Shown: piece by piece, positions 22,096 through 34,899 of the stretch
Numbering within the stretch: position 1 is the first letter of the stretch
Layout: each line of letters opens with the position of its first letter
Source: Gnetum montanum
Lineage: Eukaryota > Streptophyta > Gnetopsida > Gnetales > Gnetaceae
Assembly: GCA_015680685.1 (NCBI GenBank)
Contig: MNCI01022131.1
Span: forward strand, 3,371 to 67,370
Direction: 5' to 3'
DNA length: 64,000 nucleotides
Made by a program: the position numbers and the translations under genes
Notes under the pieces: generated by a model
What the model saw: the letters and a program-made list of their open reading frames with translations, nothing else
What the model was told of the DNA's origin: nothing
The model's database searches: none

Positions 22096-22325
22096 AAAAA
22101 TGTTTGCAGTTTCAAAAAATCCAATGTTAAGATTTTTTATCATTTTCTACCATCAAGAGTAGGCCTTTGATTCTAGACTTTGTGATAGTTGCAAGGGCCT
22201 CCATAGAAAGATTTGGCACTCACACTACCTGGAAGAAGTACTGCTTAACACCATCCTTGAGTTCTAAAGTAGAAAAGTGTTCCAAAGTAGACTAAAGATG
22301 GACTATGCCTTAATGTTCATAGTAC

Positions 22326-22400
22326 TTGCACACACACACACATAGAGTACACACATACACATGTGTATGCATGAAGGTATGCACATACACATATATGATC
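22326..22400 (+). repeat. CA-rich microsatellite
   Basis: Runs of cacacacaca and acacatacacat, interrupted. Confidence 0.8.
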
Positions 22401-24308
22401 ATACTAGCACAAGTAATCACATAAGAGACATTATTTCCTTGAAGAGTTTAGATGCTTTCCTACTCTAATGAATTTAGCCCTATGCCGTTGTATGGTTAGT
22501 GACTTTAGTGATAGTTATGGAGATACAAATATAACCTAGAGTGGGGAATGGGTGATTATTATCTTTCTTCTAACACCCTCTTCCTTATAACATATATTCA
22601 TAATTAAATAAAAATAAATATACAAAACAACATCAATTATAAAAATTAAACATTATAAAAGAAAATAAAATACATAATTAGAAGTGTTTAAAAAGAAGAT
22701 CCTAGTGACACTAATTTTACTTCAAATGAGCTTGTGGAAATAAAGTTATTGATACTTAAAATTTATTAATAAAATAATATAATTAACATTAAAAATTAAT
22801 ATTAAATAAATTAATAATATATAACAAAATAATAATAGTTTTCCCTTAAACATACAACACTTGCCATAATGAAAAATGATCCTTGTAATGTCTAAACTAA
22901 TGGAAATATCAAAAATTTTATAAATATAATATTTGTTTATTATTTATTTACAAAAATAGGTACATGACATAAATATCAAAAATTTATACATGTTTCCGAT
23001 TTTTAAAAAATATAAAATATAAAAAAATTATTTTCCTAGTCCAAAAGGTTTATTTTCTTTAGAATTTAGCCATAATATATCCCATATTATTTTTTTCTTT
23101 TTCTTACTTTTGCTTGACTATTATGATCTTTCAACATTAAAATGCAAGAAGAGTATAGTCAAAGCCCCTTTAGTAAGAAACATTATTTTAATTTCTTATC
23201 CATGAAGCATATAAGGTTTTAGTCTAAAAGTCTATGAACATGGGTTGAGTAAAGGTTTTATTAACTATTTGAAAATATTCCAAAATCCAAAAATAATACA
23301 ACGGTTCCAAAAATCTAAATGTTTTATATTTAATACAAAAATTTCTATAGAACAATTCTTGGCTTATCCTCATTATAAAATAAACTACTAGGTCTTGGTA
23401 TAACCTTGCTAACTTCAAATTATCCTAAGTGACCTAAAGTAAGTTCTGAATGATTGAGTCTTAGCAATCATCACTACTAATATCCTTAATGGTCCAAATT
23501 GTACATAGCTTAAAAGGACAGTTGTTATTTATGGTTCACTGAACATCATTAGACTCAACTACTTAGTGCCATTATCTTGGCTAAATCCTCAATTGCACAT
23601 AATCTTATGAAGCAGAATCCAAGGTTGAAAAGACATCCTAACCCTTTTCCCCCCTAAGATGGTGATAAATAAAAAAACATCTTACTACTGCATGAAAATG
23701 AGAGAATTTCCAAGATCTACAATTATCACTACCAACTAATCAATACCTACTCCTAAATATAATGTTTTTTCTTATTTTTTTTATTTCTTCATTTTAAACT
23801 TTACATAAAACAAATGCTAGGTCTTTAAATCCAATGAACTAAGGGTTAATTCTAGCATTTTTAATGTTCAAGACACATTTTTAAGGTCAAATTTTAGGTA
23901 TAACATCAACTTAAAGTGCTTCCTTAAGTAAGATATTTTAAGAGATCTTTAGTTTTATTTAAAGAAAAATTGAAAATTCTAGTTTGATGATGAAAAGCTA
24001 TAGGTGGTATGAATTGGGTGGGAATAAGGTCCTAAAAGATTTATGAATAGAATGTTATATAATCATATGTGTATAATATAAAATAAAATATGAAGAATAA
24101 AATATTCATAAAGATATAAAAACTAACAAAATAAAAATTTCTATAGGAAATTAGATTTCAACATTCAACCATTAAATATATAAAAGATCTATAATTAAGC
24201 ATCAATAGTATTAGGAAGCAAAGAATACAAAATTTTAATAAGTATATTATATCGACTTAGGTGAAGAAATAATGTAATTCCATTATTTAAATCATGGAGT
24301 TAAAATAA
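22401..24308. other. Unassigned AT-rich sequence
   Basis: No frame or family can be supported; A/T-rich stretches at 22600-23100. The short minus frame at 23418-23224 has no neighbours. Confidence 0.3.
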
Positions 24309-24313
24309 CTTAT
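24309..24313 (+). repeat. Target-site duplication, left copy (cttat)
   Basis: Directly precedes the LTR end at 24314 and is repeated at 37630-37634 beyond the other LTR. Confidence 0.85.
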
Positions 24314-25205
24314 TGATGAGTGATGAGGTACCCATATGCCTAACCATACGAATCACAAAGTGTTCATGTGCAATCCGATCAAATTGCGTGGAATTTATCA
24401 TTTCTGGTGCACTAGTCTTTTAAGAAGTGAATCTTGCCTTAAGGTCAATCGTTGTCTTCCCAATTACACTTGTGATGTACATTAGTATGGTTAAATGTAA
24501 TTGAGGTATTTGATCTTTATCATTTTATATTTTTATGGTTTTGGTGCTTGAAGAAAAATAAAGTAGCTAGACTAATTAATTTAATTTAACTAATTAACTA
24601 ATGTCTAACTAGTCCTAACATAAGAATTTGGTCCCACTTTCTGTACACATCCTGAACCCACGTATCCACTACTGGGCATACCAAGTAATAACACTTCTGG
24701 GATTACCAAGCAAATACATGTTATGCTCGAACTAGTCATACTTATATGTTTAATCTATCTTGCTTAATCACTTCATTAACTTAATTACTGAAGACATTTA
24801 ATAAATAATTGAAAACATAAAATTTATAAAGAAAATATTTAATATATCTAGAATTTTGCCCAAGGTTTATCAGAAAGCTCGTCTTTGTTACCACATACAC
24901 TATCATGCTCAAGTACAACAATGCTCGAATAAAGATCTGTACACTTAATGACTTCTGTTGCAGGTACTCAAGAGAAAATTTCTAACTTTCAAATGGAAAA
25001 ACTACAACTTCACTGCAACCACAATCTCTTATGTCATAAATCCAACTAGTAGGTGCATATTTATAGCTGAAAAATAACACTGCATTGATGGGGCCTCATC
25101 AACGCATGATAAGATGCATTGACTAGGCCTCATTGATGAGGTATAGTTGACAAGGCTACATCAAAAAAGGCCTCATCAACACAACCAATCAAACACAAAT
25201 TATCA
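24314..25205 (-). repeat. 3' LTR of the complete family C element
   Basis: On the minus strand starts TGATAATTTGTGTTTG and ends TCATCACTCATCA, 892 bp. It aligns throughout with 36786-37629. No primer site follows. TATA box TATAAATA at 25065-25058. The 14-nt GAGGCCT/TCAAT units upstream are mostly decayed from TCGAT/TCGAC to TCAAT or TTGAC. Confidence 0.85.
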
Positions 25206-25218
25206 TACCCCCATGACT
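25206..25218 (-). promoter_or_regulatory. Polypurine tract before the 3' LTR
   Basis: Minus strand reads CATGGGGGTA directly before the LTR start. The plus relative has GTGAGGGTA before its LTR start at 55187. It would prime plus-strand DNA synthesis. Confidence 0.5.
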
Positions 25219-25402
25219 GAATGAAAACTCATCCTTGAGTTCTTTTAAAAAATTAGGAAGGTATGGGATTATTAACTGACTTTTCGCAAACAAAATAAAC
25301 TAATTGACTTAACAAAAAATGGGGTGCCTAGGTGTATGGATCAACACATTACAAAAAAATTAATGATGTTCAGGATACAAAATTAAACACCATGACACAA
25401 CT

Positions 25403-28360
25403 ATTCAAAATTGGATAGAAAGTTCCTTGATTACATGAAGTGTGGTGGAGAAGATTAGATGATCCCAGGTGGTGACAACTCTTGAGGTTTCGAGGAACCT
25501 TCACTAGCTTCACACATAAGTGGTGATTGAGGTGGCTACGATTGTCCTACTACTATTGCAACTTTAGGAAGGAGGTAGAAAGCATCTAGTAGCGCTTTCA
25601 TTTTCTCCTTCTTGCTTCTGGGATGATGCACTATCCATGCAGCTTTGCCAATATGGGTTGGAATAGACACATCCCAAGGACACAAGATTGCTAGAAATAA
25701 CTCCTTTGCATTGATGAACTAGGTAGCAAACTATTTATGTTCAATTTTGAGTGCCTTAACTGTGTCCTTCAACTCCTGGTAGTCATTCATCCATTTGTCT
25801 AAGCTCTTAGTGATTGGTTGTTGATATCTAAATTGTGCTTTGGGAACTTTAAGTTTAGCATTTATAGTTTCAAGCTTTTGCTTGGCATCTTTGTGGTGCT
25901 TGAACTCAACCTTGTATAATAGATACAAGCTAGCCACTTTCTCTTCTAACATTGATTGTGGTCATCTAGTAGTTAACATTGCTAGGTTTGCATATCAGAG
26001 ATTGGCCAACTCCATATATTCTATCATTTCTTTAATTTGCAACTCCTTGAAGTAGATCTCTGCTTTGTTGTAGGTGTTGATCCCATCAACAATGGGTTCN
26101 AGATCTCTGCTTTGTTGTAGGTGTTGATCCCATCAACAATGGGTTCCGAATCTTCTCTTCCCTATTAGAGTTGCTAGAGGGCTTCATTCATTCTTTCCTT
26201 CATAATCTAAATGTGGTTTTTGTTGACTTCATTCTACAAGCCAACTTGATCTCTGTAGTGATTCTTCACTTTTTCAAACTTGAGGGCCTCATTCTTCTAA
26301 GCAGTGATCTCAATGGTATACTTCTAGTGAAAGGCACACACTTCCTCCATTGATAGATTTCTATTCTCTACAACCAATCTCCTCAATTCAGTGTTCACCT
26401 TGGCAAGTTACTTCTACTATTGATGAATAAATTCCTACATTTGGTACTTCTGAGTATCAGCATTATGCAAGCAATAATTCTATGTGGACAGGGCCTCATT
26501 CTCCTGGTGCATCTATGTCAAGTCCTTCTGAATTGAATATGTTTTTTCTTTAGCTATGGATTGGTTGAAGATGGCCATTATTACCTCTTCCTCAACATTC
26601 TAAAATAATTCTTGAAGCTATTTAAAAGCTTCATCTCTTATTATTGTTGGGCTGAGGATCGCAGGATCAGTAAGTTGAGCATATAGTTTGAAAACCTTCT
26701 TGGCCAAGCATTGATTTCATTCTTGGGTTGTTTCAAGTTGCCTCTCCAAAATAATGCATCTTCTCTTTGAATTCAGTAGCTTCAACTAGGTTGAAGTGAT
26801 GTCTTCTGGAAAATTAAACATATTTGAATTTGATTACCTAGTTCCCACTAGCCATTCCAACAATTCTTCATTCTAGGTTGCATTTAACTTTTTGCTAATT
26901 GTGCCTGTAGATATCTACACATCTTAAATTGTAGATACATTTGGTATAGACATCATGAGTGCATTTAGTACCTTAGTGACATAGTTGGTAACAACTTTAG
27001 CCACTATTTCCTACCCTTGGTGCTCCATCACCAAGACAATTATTCCTTCACCTTCCTCCAAATTCACCTAGAAAGTGGTAGCATTCCCAAAGATTTCTGG
27101 AAATAAATGATGTTGCAATAAATATACCATCACCTGCTGAGCATTAGGATCCAACCTCATAGGCAATTGTGTTCATTAGGCAAACAAGATTGATCCACCT
27201 CTCTCCATTTGGCTAACTATTTAAGTCACCTCATTTAGGTGACTCATCGTTGGTTGGTACATAAATGGATCTACCCCACTCATTTCTACATGTTACTCTT
27301 GTTCGCTTAAAATTTGTTCTCAAGTTTTGCACAAATGCTCAATGGCTACATGGGCTTCTAATGTTGTTTCCTAAGTGGGTGATGGAGGCACTTGCTCCTC
27401 TTTTTAGGTTATTTTTGACATCTTCTCTTTCATGATCTTAGATCATGAGGCCAAAGAAGCATGCCTAATGGTATCATTGGAGTTGCAAATGATGCCTGCA
27501 ATTTTGTAGAGTTTCTAAATGAGGCATAGAAAGGGCAAGGTTTTCCTTCCACATTCATTTTCCTTGAAATGCATTTCAATCTCTAAGTAGATTGGTTGTG
27601 GAAGGTTGATGGGAAATTTCCTACTTAGAGTAGTGCATGCTTGGGCAAAGAAGGTAGTCACCTTACTTGGCATCACCATTGGATTAAGGTGATAGGTCAC
27701 AATTTTGAAATAAATTTACTTTGCTAGTGGGAGCGCATCGTACTTCTTACGGCCAACCCCATAGCATCGCTGGGTCCACTCCCTCTTGGCCTTAGGATTA
27801 CCTCTTGTGGATAGTTCTACCAGCTATGTCTTAGTGTTAGGAAACTCAAGTGCCTATGCGATAGCTTCTACCAAGTAGGACACTTGAATGTCCTTGATTT
27901 TTATAATGGACCCTAGCTTTCTATTACTCCAAAAGAGATATTTCTCTCCCATGTATCATTTCCCACTGGATGTGATTATTAGCCACATGGGAGAGGTTTG
28001 CAGCTAAGTTTTGACATCTACTAGAGCTTTCTCAAGGAATGGACCAAAGTTGATCTCTTGAAGGACTGATCGTTGGATCTCTCAAGACCTAATTATGTCT
28101 AGGAAAACTTAAGTCCAAGTGACCTTAAGCCTTGGCATGAGTACAAGCACTTCTCCTTGCTATGATTTTTTAGTAGGCACTTCTTTTTCTAGAATCTTTT
28201 GAACATATTTCACTTCAAGCTCCTCACGAAGAGGTCCCATTGCATGGGTTGCTTCTATTGGTTCTTGGGATTGTTCTTGTTGGCCCCTTCTAGCTCTAGA
28301 CTGCTTCTCCCATGGTTGAGAGGGTTCTCCTTCCTACGGGCATTTTTGTTTTTATGTCAT
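25403..28360 (-). pseudogene. Third ORF (ORF3) downstream of pol, decayed
   Basis: From the ATG at 28360 (third codon is now a stop) to about 25403, about 985 codons, collinear with 52083-54988 in the plus relative. An N-terminal part near 27700-27515 reads FPINLPQPIYLEIEMHFKEN and RKTLPFLCLI, resembling a helical domain often annotated in plant databases as putative plant transposon protein. The rest is Lys/Glu/Gln/Leu-rich and looks coiled-coil (a clear frame at 25952-25731: VEFKHHKDAKQKLETINAKL). Near the C-terminus a PIPTHIGKAAWIVHHPRSK motif is shared with the relative. No transmembrane stretch, so not obviously an envelope. Function unknown. It includes a 46-bp assembly duplication at 26054-26146. 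Confidence 0.6.
26054..26146 (+). other. Assembly artefact: 46-bp duplication around a single N (26100)
   Basis: 26054-26099 is repeated exactly at 26101-26146 inside ORF3 of the complete element. Confidence 0.85.
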
Positions 28361-28826
28361 CTATAATCACAATGAGACCATGGATTAGTAATCATTATGT
28401 AATCTTAAAGAAATTGAGATACCTTTATCTCTTAAGGATAGTTACACTTGGCTAACTTATCATTATGGCTGATTTAATTATTTCAATTATTATGTATTTA
28501 TGTATTATCATTAATAAATCATCCCAAATGTTTTTGGAAGGGTTAACTATAAAAAATGTTGATGTTTATATGTTGTTAAGATTATTAAACCTTTGGGCGA
28601 GTTAGAAAAATTTCCAAAAAATCTCATCAATTTTTCATTGAAAACCTTAACGTTTGCAACACCCACAATAAATATCTTACCTCTAGTAAGTGCAGGATTG
28701 AAAAAGAAAGTGATTTGAACAAACAATTGGGAAGTTATGGGCTCTAGAAGGCTTTTGGGCTATGAAAAATTACGAAAAGTCCTTGTGTTATGAGGCAAAT
28801 GTCAAAAATTCCTAATTGCCTAATAG

Positions 28827-28890
28827 TATATATAGGATGTAAACACTGCATCGATAAGGCCTCATTGACGAGACCTCATCGACACTGCTA
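28827..28890 (-). promoter_or_regulatory. Internal promoter-like module upstream of ORF3
   Basis: On the minus strand: TCGATGAGGTCTCG, TCAATGAGGCCTTA and TCGATGCAGTG in 14-nt phase, then TTTACATCC and TATATATA (28834-28827). This is the repeat-plus-TATA arrangement of the family's own LTRs (TCGATAAGGCCCTA, TCGACATAGTG, 12 bases, TATAAATA). It is about 470 bp upstream of the ORF3 start. The plus relative has the same module at 51532-51625. Confidence 0.6.
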
Positions 28891-29740
28891 TGGACCACCA
28901 TTGAATTTGGTCAAACTTACATAATACAAGGAATTTTTGAATGAAATTAGGGTTAAATGAAAGCTCATGAATTTGAAAAAATGAAGAAAAATGCCAAGAA
29001 TAGTATGAAAACATGAAAGGCCAAGAATAGTATGAAAACATGAGAAGAGGGTGTTGAAGCTCATGAATTTGAAAAAATGAAGAAAAATTGATTCAGATGA
29101 TGAATCGGATAAAAGGTTTATGAGCACTAAATGGAATACCCAATGGAATATGTGAAAGATAGGATTGTGGCAATGTCAAAGGTAAGGGATCTTAACTAAC
29201 TAACCCAAGATCTATGTAAGTGGATCCTCCCCATAGTAGGCTCATGCCCTTGTTGCCCTTGCATAACCTCAACTAAAGAGTCATGGGCTCGACGGTCGAT
29301 TTAATGATTATGAAAACTTAAGGACCAACCAAAAAGAATCTACTCAAGAATCCAAACACATCAGACCAAGACATAGAGCATAACATAGAACATGACAATG
29401 AGGTGAATTATGGTAGCATGGATGGATTATAGAGAAGGTGGAATGGAGTTCTAAATTGAGGTCATAAGAAGTCCCTTGCGAAATTTATATTTAAAATAAC
29501 CTAGGAAGATCCATCCTTGGTCTAGACCAAAACTTTTCACTTTTAGTGACTTCGCATCACCACTCTAAGACTAATCCAACCACTTGAGACACAAGAGTGC
29601 TTCCATAAAATAACCACCATTCCATAAGAAGAAGAAAAAAGAGAAGTAGGAAGTAAGAGAGGGCCTTAGATAGAGGGAACTTTAGGCATAGGTGCATGTC
29701 TTTCTAGTCCCATAACTAGTGCTTGTAGCCCATTTATTTG

Positions 29741-29897
29741 TCCAAGGGATGTGCTTTGAATTTCCATTTTTTTTCTTTTTCTTTTTTTTTGTTGAAATAG
29801 GAACCACACCATGCAAGGAATTATTCATATCTAAGGGGTGTGATTTGAATTCCCATCATTTTTTATAAATTTTTGGATGGGAACCACACCATGCAAA
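29741..29897 (-). repeat. Two hairpin-forming repeats in the pol-ORF3 spacer
   Basis: Two units of about 80 bp, each starting GCATGGTGTGGTTCC and ending with CAAAGCACATCCCTTGGA or a variant. In the first unit TTCCCATC pairs with GATGGGAA, and GGTGTG with CACACC. The same pair is at 50560-50715 in the relative. Confidence 0.6.
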
Positions 29898-30603
29898 GAC
29901 TTATTTGACTTCCTATTAGTGGTTGGTGTGAAACGATAAGAAGTCCACAAAAAACACCCAAGCACTCAAGCAAGTAGAAGGGTACAAAAAATATTTAGTC
30001 TCCTTAAAGTCACACCCTTTTCAAGCCTTTGAATCCTTCCTAATTCCAAAACTACCAAGTTCACTGATTGATTAAAAGTTTCTTTAATGGAAGGGACCTC
30101 AATTTCCCAAAACAAGGAAAATCATAGAATTGATTGGATAGCCAGATGACATGGACTCATTTCCTATTCCATGAAAAATAAACCATGTCAAAGTCATTAT
30201 ACATTAGAATTCAAAAATAGAAATGATACATTGACAATCACAACATTAAGCATAAACCATCATTAGTACACAACAACAGTGGCATTGTATCTTATGACAA
30301 TAAAGCAATTTTATTAGCAAAAATAAGGAAATATCATACTGGAATCAAAATAAAACAAAGTAAAATATATAAGAAAGTGTAAAATAATTAAGAAAGATTC
30401 AAAGGTACTAACAATGATGTAAAATTAGAAAAATATAAAAATCAAAAATTTGTAAAATAAATAATTTGTAAAATCAAAAATGTACTGAGAAGCCATTTGG
30501 GTTGTTAGCATGGATGGACATCTCCCTTACAATTGAGTTGGAAGGAGGAGATCTAAAAAATGGAATGTAGTTATCCATATGTTGAGGTGGTAGTTGCACT
30601 AGC

Positions 30604-33600
30604 CTATCTTGGTTCTAGGAAAGGCTTTACTTGTTGGATGTTAACCAACTACTTTTCATTTGGGCCTTTAAGTTTGTAGATTAACATGGCCCAAAAGGGA
30701 AAGGTTTGATCAATTATATAAGGTCTCTCCCACAATGTTTGAAATTTTTCCTTTTGGGGTACATGTGTGAGGTTCTAGTGGAGAACCTTATCTCCTAGTT
30801 GAAGTTTTACTTTCCTAATTCTAAGGTCATGGTGTTGCTTGCTGAATGCCTTGTTCATCCCATTCAAGAATAAGGCCACTAATTAATTTTCGTCTAACAT
30901 GTTTAGGTTGATCAAAATTTCTTTCTATGCTAGACTTAGATTAAGATTTAGATCACAAGAAATTGAGAGTGTACATAGCTTGGATTGAATATACTAACTC
31001 GTAGGGAGAATAGCCAATAGGAAGTTTTTAAGCTGATTGGTAAGCCTAGAGGGCATCATTAATTTTTGCACTCCAATCTTTCCTATATTTTCTAATGGTC
31101 CATGTTAGTATTTTTGTGATCTTTTAGTTGGTTACCTCTGCTTGACCATTGGCTTGGGGGTGATAAGGTGTTATTAATTTATGTTCAACCCCCATGCGTT
31201 GCATCAATTTTCTAAAAGTGGCACTTGTGAAATGAGTTCCATTGTCAAAAATTAGTGAATGTGGCACCCCAAACCTATTTATAATATTTTTTTGTATGAA
31301 TCTATAAGTAGTGGATGATGTACAATTAGTAATGGCTACTACTTATGTCCATTCTATGCAGTAGTCAATTGCTACTATAATATATGTCTTTCTATTGGAC
31401 ATGGGTATGATGGGATCCATGAAGCCAACGTCCCATATGTCAAAAGGTTTTAGTGGTTAAATCCATTATTGAAGACCTTCCATGCAAGTGATCATCCCCC
31501 TATCTCGTTGACAACATTCATAAGACTTGAAAAATAGGTGGACATCCCTAAAGATTATAGGCTAATAGTATCCTACCATCAAGATTTTTATGGTCGTGTA
31601 TCTCCTTGCATAGTGGCCTCCACAAGGCCCTTCATGGACATCTTGGAGAACATGCAGTTGATCTTTGTCAAGGACACCCCAAAAAATTAGGCCATTTATA
31701 CACACCTTGTAGAGTTTTTCATTGATTTCCATGAAGTATTTGACCCAATGAAGGAATTATTACTTCTTTCTAAAATTCAAATCTTATGGCATCTCCTGGG
31801 TGAGAAGATAGGTGAGGATTCCATTGTACCATGTTGTTTCTACAAACATTTGTTTATTTATTGCTCCTATAAAAAGGAGTTCATCTAGAAACTAGTCAAA
31901 GAGTGAGCTATCCTCCTCTTTATTATCCCATCTTAAGTGAGAGAGGTGATCAACAATCACATTCTTGATCCCTTTTCGATCTACCATCATGAGATTGAAT
32001 TCCTATAATATCATGAGCCACTATATGACACAAGGCCTTACCGTTATCTTGTTCATAAGAAAGTGGATTGCACTATGATTTGTATGCACAAATACTTTGT
32101 AATTAAGCACATAGTGCTTGAACATTTCTAGAGCATACACCACTGCCATTAGTTCTTTCTCCATAGTGGTGTAATTTAATTATGCTCCTACAATGCTTCA
32201 GCTTGTGCAATGGGTATAGTATGGGTGTTTCTTATCATCCATCTGCATGAGCACCACTTACAAGGTGTAATTAGATGCATCCATCATGATATGGAAGGAT
32301 CTAGACTAGTCTAGTGATTGTAGGATTGGTTTTTCTACAAGTATCACTTTTAATTTTTGGAATGCATTTTCACATTCCTTGATCTAGATGAAAGGCGCAT
32401 CTTTCTTTGTAAGCCCTACCAACAGCTTTGCGGTCTTAGAGAAATTCTCTATGAATCATCAATAGTAGCTTGTGTGTTCAAGGAATGACCAAACATCTTT
32501 AACAGTCTATAGTTGGTGTGTTCTTCCTTGGATTATTTGTATCTTTTTTGGATCTACCTCAACCCCTTTTTGTGAAATTTGATACCCCAGCACAATGCCT
32601 TCTTGGACCATGAGATGGTTATTTTGCCAATTAAGTCATAGATTTGTTTCTACACATCTCTTTAATACTTGCTCAAGTCTATCCAAGGCTTGCTCAAATG
32701 TAGCTCCATAGATGGAAAAGTCATCCATGGAGACTTCAACACCACTACTGATCTACTATTAAAAGATACTAAGGACCAAGCATTGAAATGTTTTAGGGGC
32801 ATTGCATCAATTGAATGACATCTTACAATATGCAAAAGTCCCCTAGGGAATCGTGAATGTTGTCTTGGCCTGATCTTCTAGGGCAATTTGGATTTGGTTA
32901 TAGCCACTATAACCATCCAAGAAGCTATAATAATAATGCCTAGATATGGTGTCTAATACTTGATCCACAACTAGCAAAGGAAAATGATCTTTTAATGTTG
33001 CCATATTTAACTACCTCAAATCAACACAAACCCACCATTTCCACCTTTCTTTAGCATAATTACAAGTGGGATGATAGATGAACCCCTCCTTGAGGAGTTA
33101 TTCAATTTCCTCTTTAATGATCTACTTCAATTTGGGATTTAGCCACCTCTACAACTACCTTTTAGGCTTCATGGTAGGGTTAGTGTAAATGCAATGCTAG
33201 CATATCCTTGGATTGATTCTTGTTACCTCAAGATATGACCAAACAAAGGTTGTTGGTCATTTATTAACTGCCTTTAAAAGCTTTTGTTTCTATTTAGGAG
33301 CAAGTTTGTCATTAATTATGAACAATTTACCACTGTTTAAAAATTCATATTCCATATCAGTTAATAAAATTTTTAGCTCTAGAGGCTCCTACTTGAAGTT
33401 ATCAGGGATTTCCAACTCTCCCTAATAGGTATCATCATCTTCATCAGAGAGTTGGGAATGAACTTGTTCAATTTTATTCATGCCTTCCACATAAGCACAT
33501 GTTAATCTCTCAATTGGTTCCATGCATAATGTGCTACTATCTAAGTTAGCTATCAGCCATTGGGTGTCGTATTTTTTGGTTGTTGTGTACAGACACCCTT

Positions 33601-34140
33601 GAATATTAATTTCTTGTGCACATTGATTGCATGCTTTAATGTGTGTACTTTTAATGGATCAAATATTTTGCATGCAATTACACCCATTATCACTATATGT
33701 GATGTATGGAATATGCTTCTTCTCTATCTTGCCTAGTTCATTTTCTTTGGATATTTCTAAAGATAGGTCCCTTATGTCCATATGTCCATTAATTGTGCTT
33801 AACTAAGCTCTTCCCATAATGATGGGGAAGTCACTTTTGTAGTTTTCAACCTTAATCACCAAAAAATCAGTAGGGTAGGACCACCCACAAACTATGGTCA
33901 CAATGTCCTCTACTAACCCCATAAGGATAGTAATTAACTAATCTACCAATTCTAAATGGATGTTGCTCTTCTTAAGAGGTGGTAGGTTCTAAGTCTTATA
34001 CACCTCATGGGATATGAAATTAACTCCAGAACCAGACTTAAGAAGGGCCTTGCATGGCTCATGTCTAGCTATTTGTAGGTAAATGAGTGGACTTCCTAGG
34101 TTAGATCATTTTGTAGGAAGATTTCCAATGTTGGTCTAGT
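30604..34140 (-). pseudogene. pol of the complete family C element, broken
   Basis: Protease box near 34030 reads LLKSGSGVNFISHEV; the expected catalytic Asp before SG is not there. Reverse transcriptase follows with KDHFPLLVVDQVLDTIS and the catalytic box EVSMDDFSIYG near 32730. RNase H has FHIMMDASNYTL and FVHTNHSAIHFL near 32090, the latter with Asn for Asp. The integrase core has FDIWDVGFMDPIIPM near 31425 and SLIFDNGTHF near 31235, then HPQANGQAEVTN. The frame ends QVKPFLEPR-like and stop at 30604. More than a dozen stops occur. Confidence 0.8.
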
Positions 34141-34899
34141 TAGAAATAGCATGAGTTAGCATCACAGTGTGGATCTGAGGAAGCACTTGGTTTGAAGGGC
34201 ACTCAAAGGTGTTTTATGCAGAGGATGAGGGTGTTAGAGATGCAAGAAGAATAGCTGGACTAGATTTTGAGGATTGAAGAGGACTACTAGATTAGAAGAA
34301 TGGTCTGTTTCTTAATCAATTGTCTAGACCACATGGTTGGAAAGCTAGTTGTAAATGTACAGCCCTCATAGCATTTCATTATTATGGATGTAGAGGAATC
34401 TCACCCGGCATAGATGGAGTAGGAGGTAGCTAGGTTAAAGGTGGAGGCATGTGTGTAGATGGATGCAGAGGGTGGTATGGATATGGGTTTTTCTCTCGAG
34501 CAGATGTTGAATGTGTTCAATGATACTCTGGAGGGTAATAGCGATGCTAAAATCATATATGACTTGCAAAACTTCTTGGAGATATGGGTTGCTAAACATG
34601 GTACCCATATGGATCTAGTTGCCTATAAGGGTACTACTACCTTGGTGGTGGCATCTCCCATGATTGTGGTTGGTACCACTATTGGTATTGTTCATAAGGT
34701 TGTGGAGGAGTTCCACTTGGATAGTAAGCATGTTGTTGCTGGTGGAAATGCCTTGAATTACCTTGAGGATAAGGCAATCATCTTGGTGCTTACCTACATG
34801 CTAGTTGAGGATTTAATGCATACATCCTAGACTCTTGTAAGTGTGACACCACGGGACAACATCCCTTTGGATCTTTGTATTAACAGATGTCACAATCAA

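Larger units (their letters stand above)
28361..30603 (-). other. Conserved non-coding spacer between pol and ORF3
   Basis: About 2.2 kb without supported frames, yet alignable along its length with 49827-52082 of the plus relative, including the hairpin repeats and the promoter-like block listed separately. A 79-codon minus frame at 29127-28888 is a repeat-rich low-complexity frame. Confidence 0.65.

Noticed and set aside
34459-34830. 123-codon plus frame (MDAEGGMDMGFSLEQMLN) as a gene
   Set aside because: It lies within the gag-protease stretch of the minus-strand element and is best explained as an antisense frame in repeat-rich gag linker sequence; no domain recognised.
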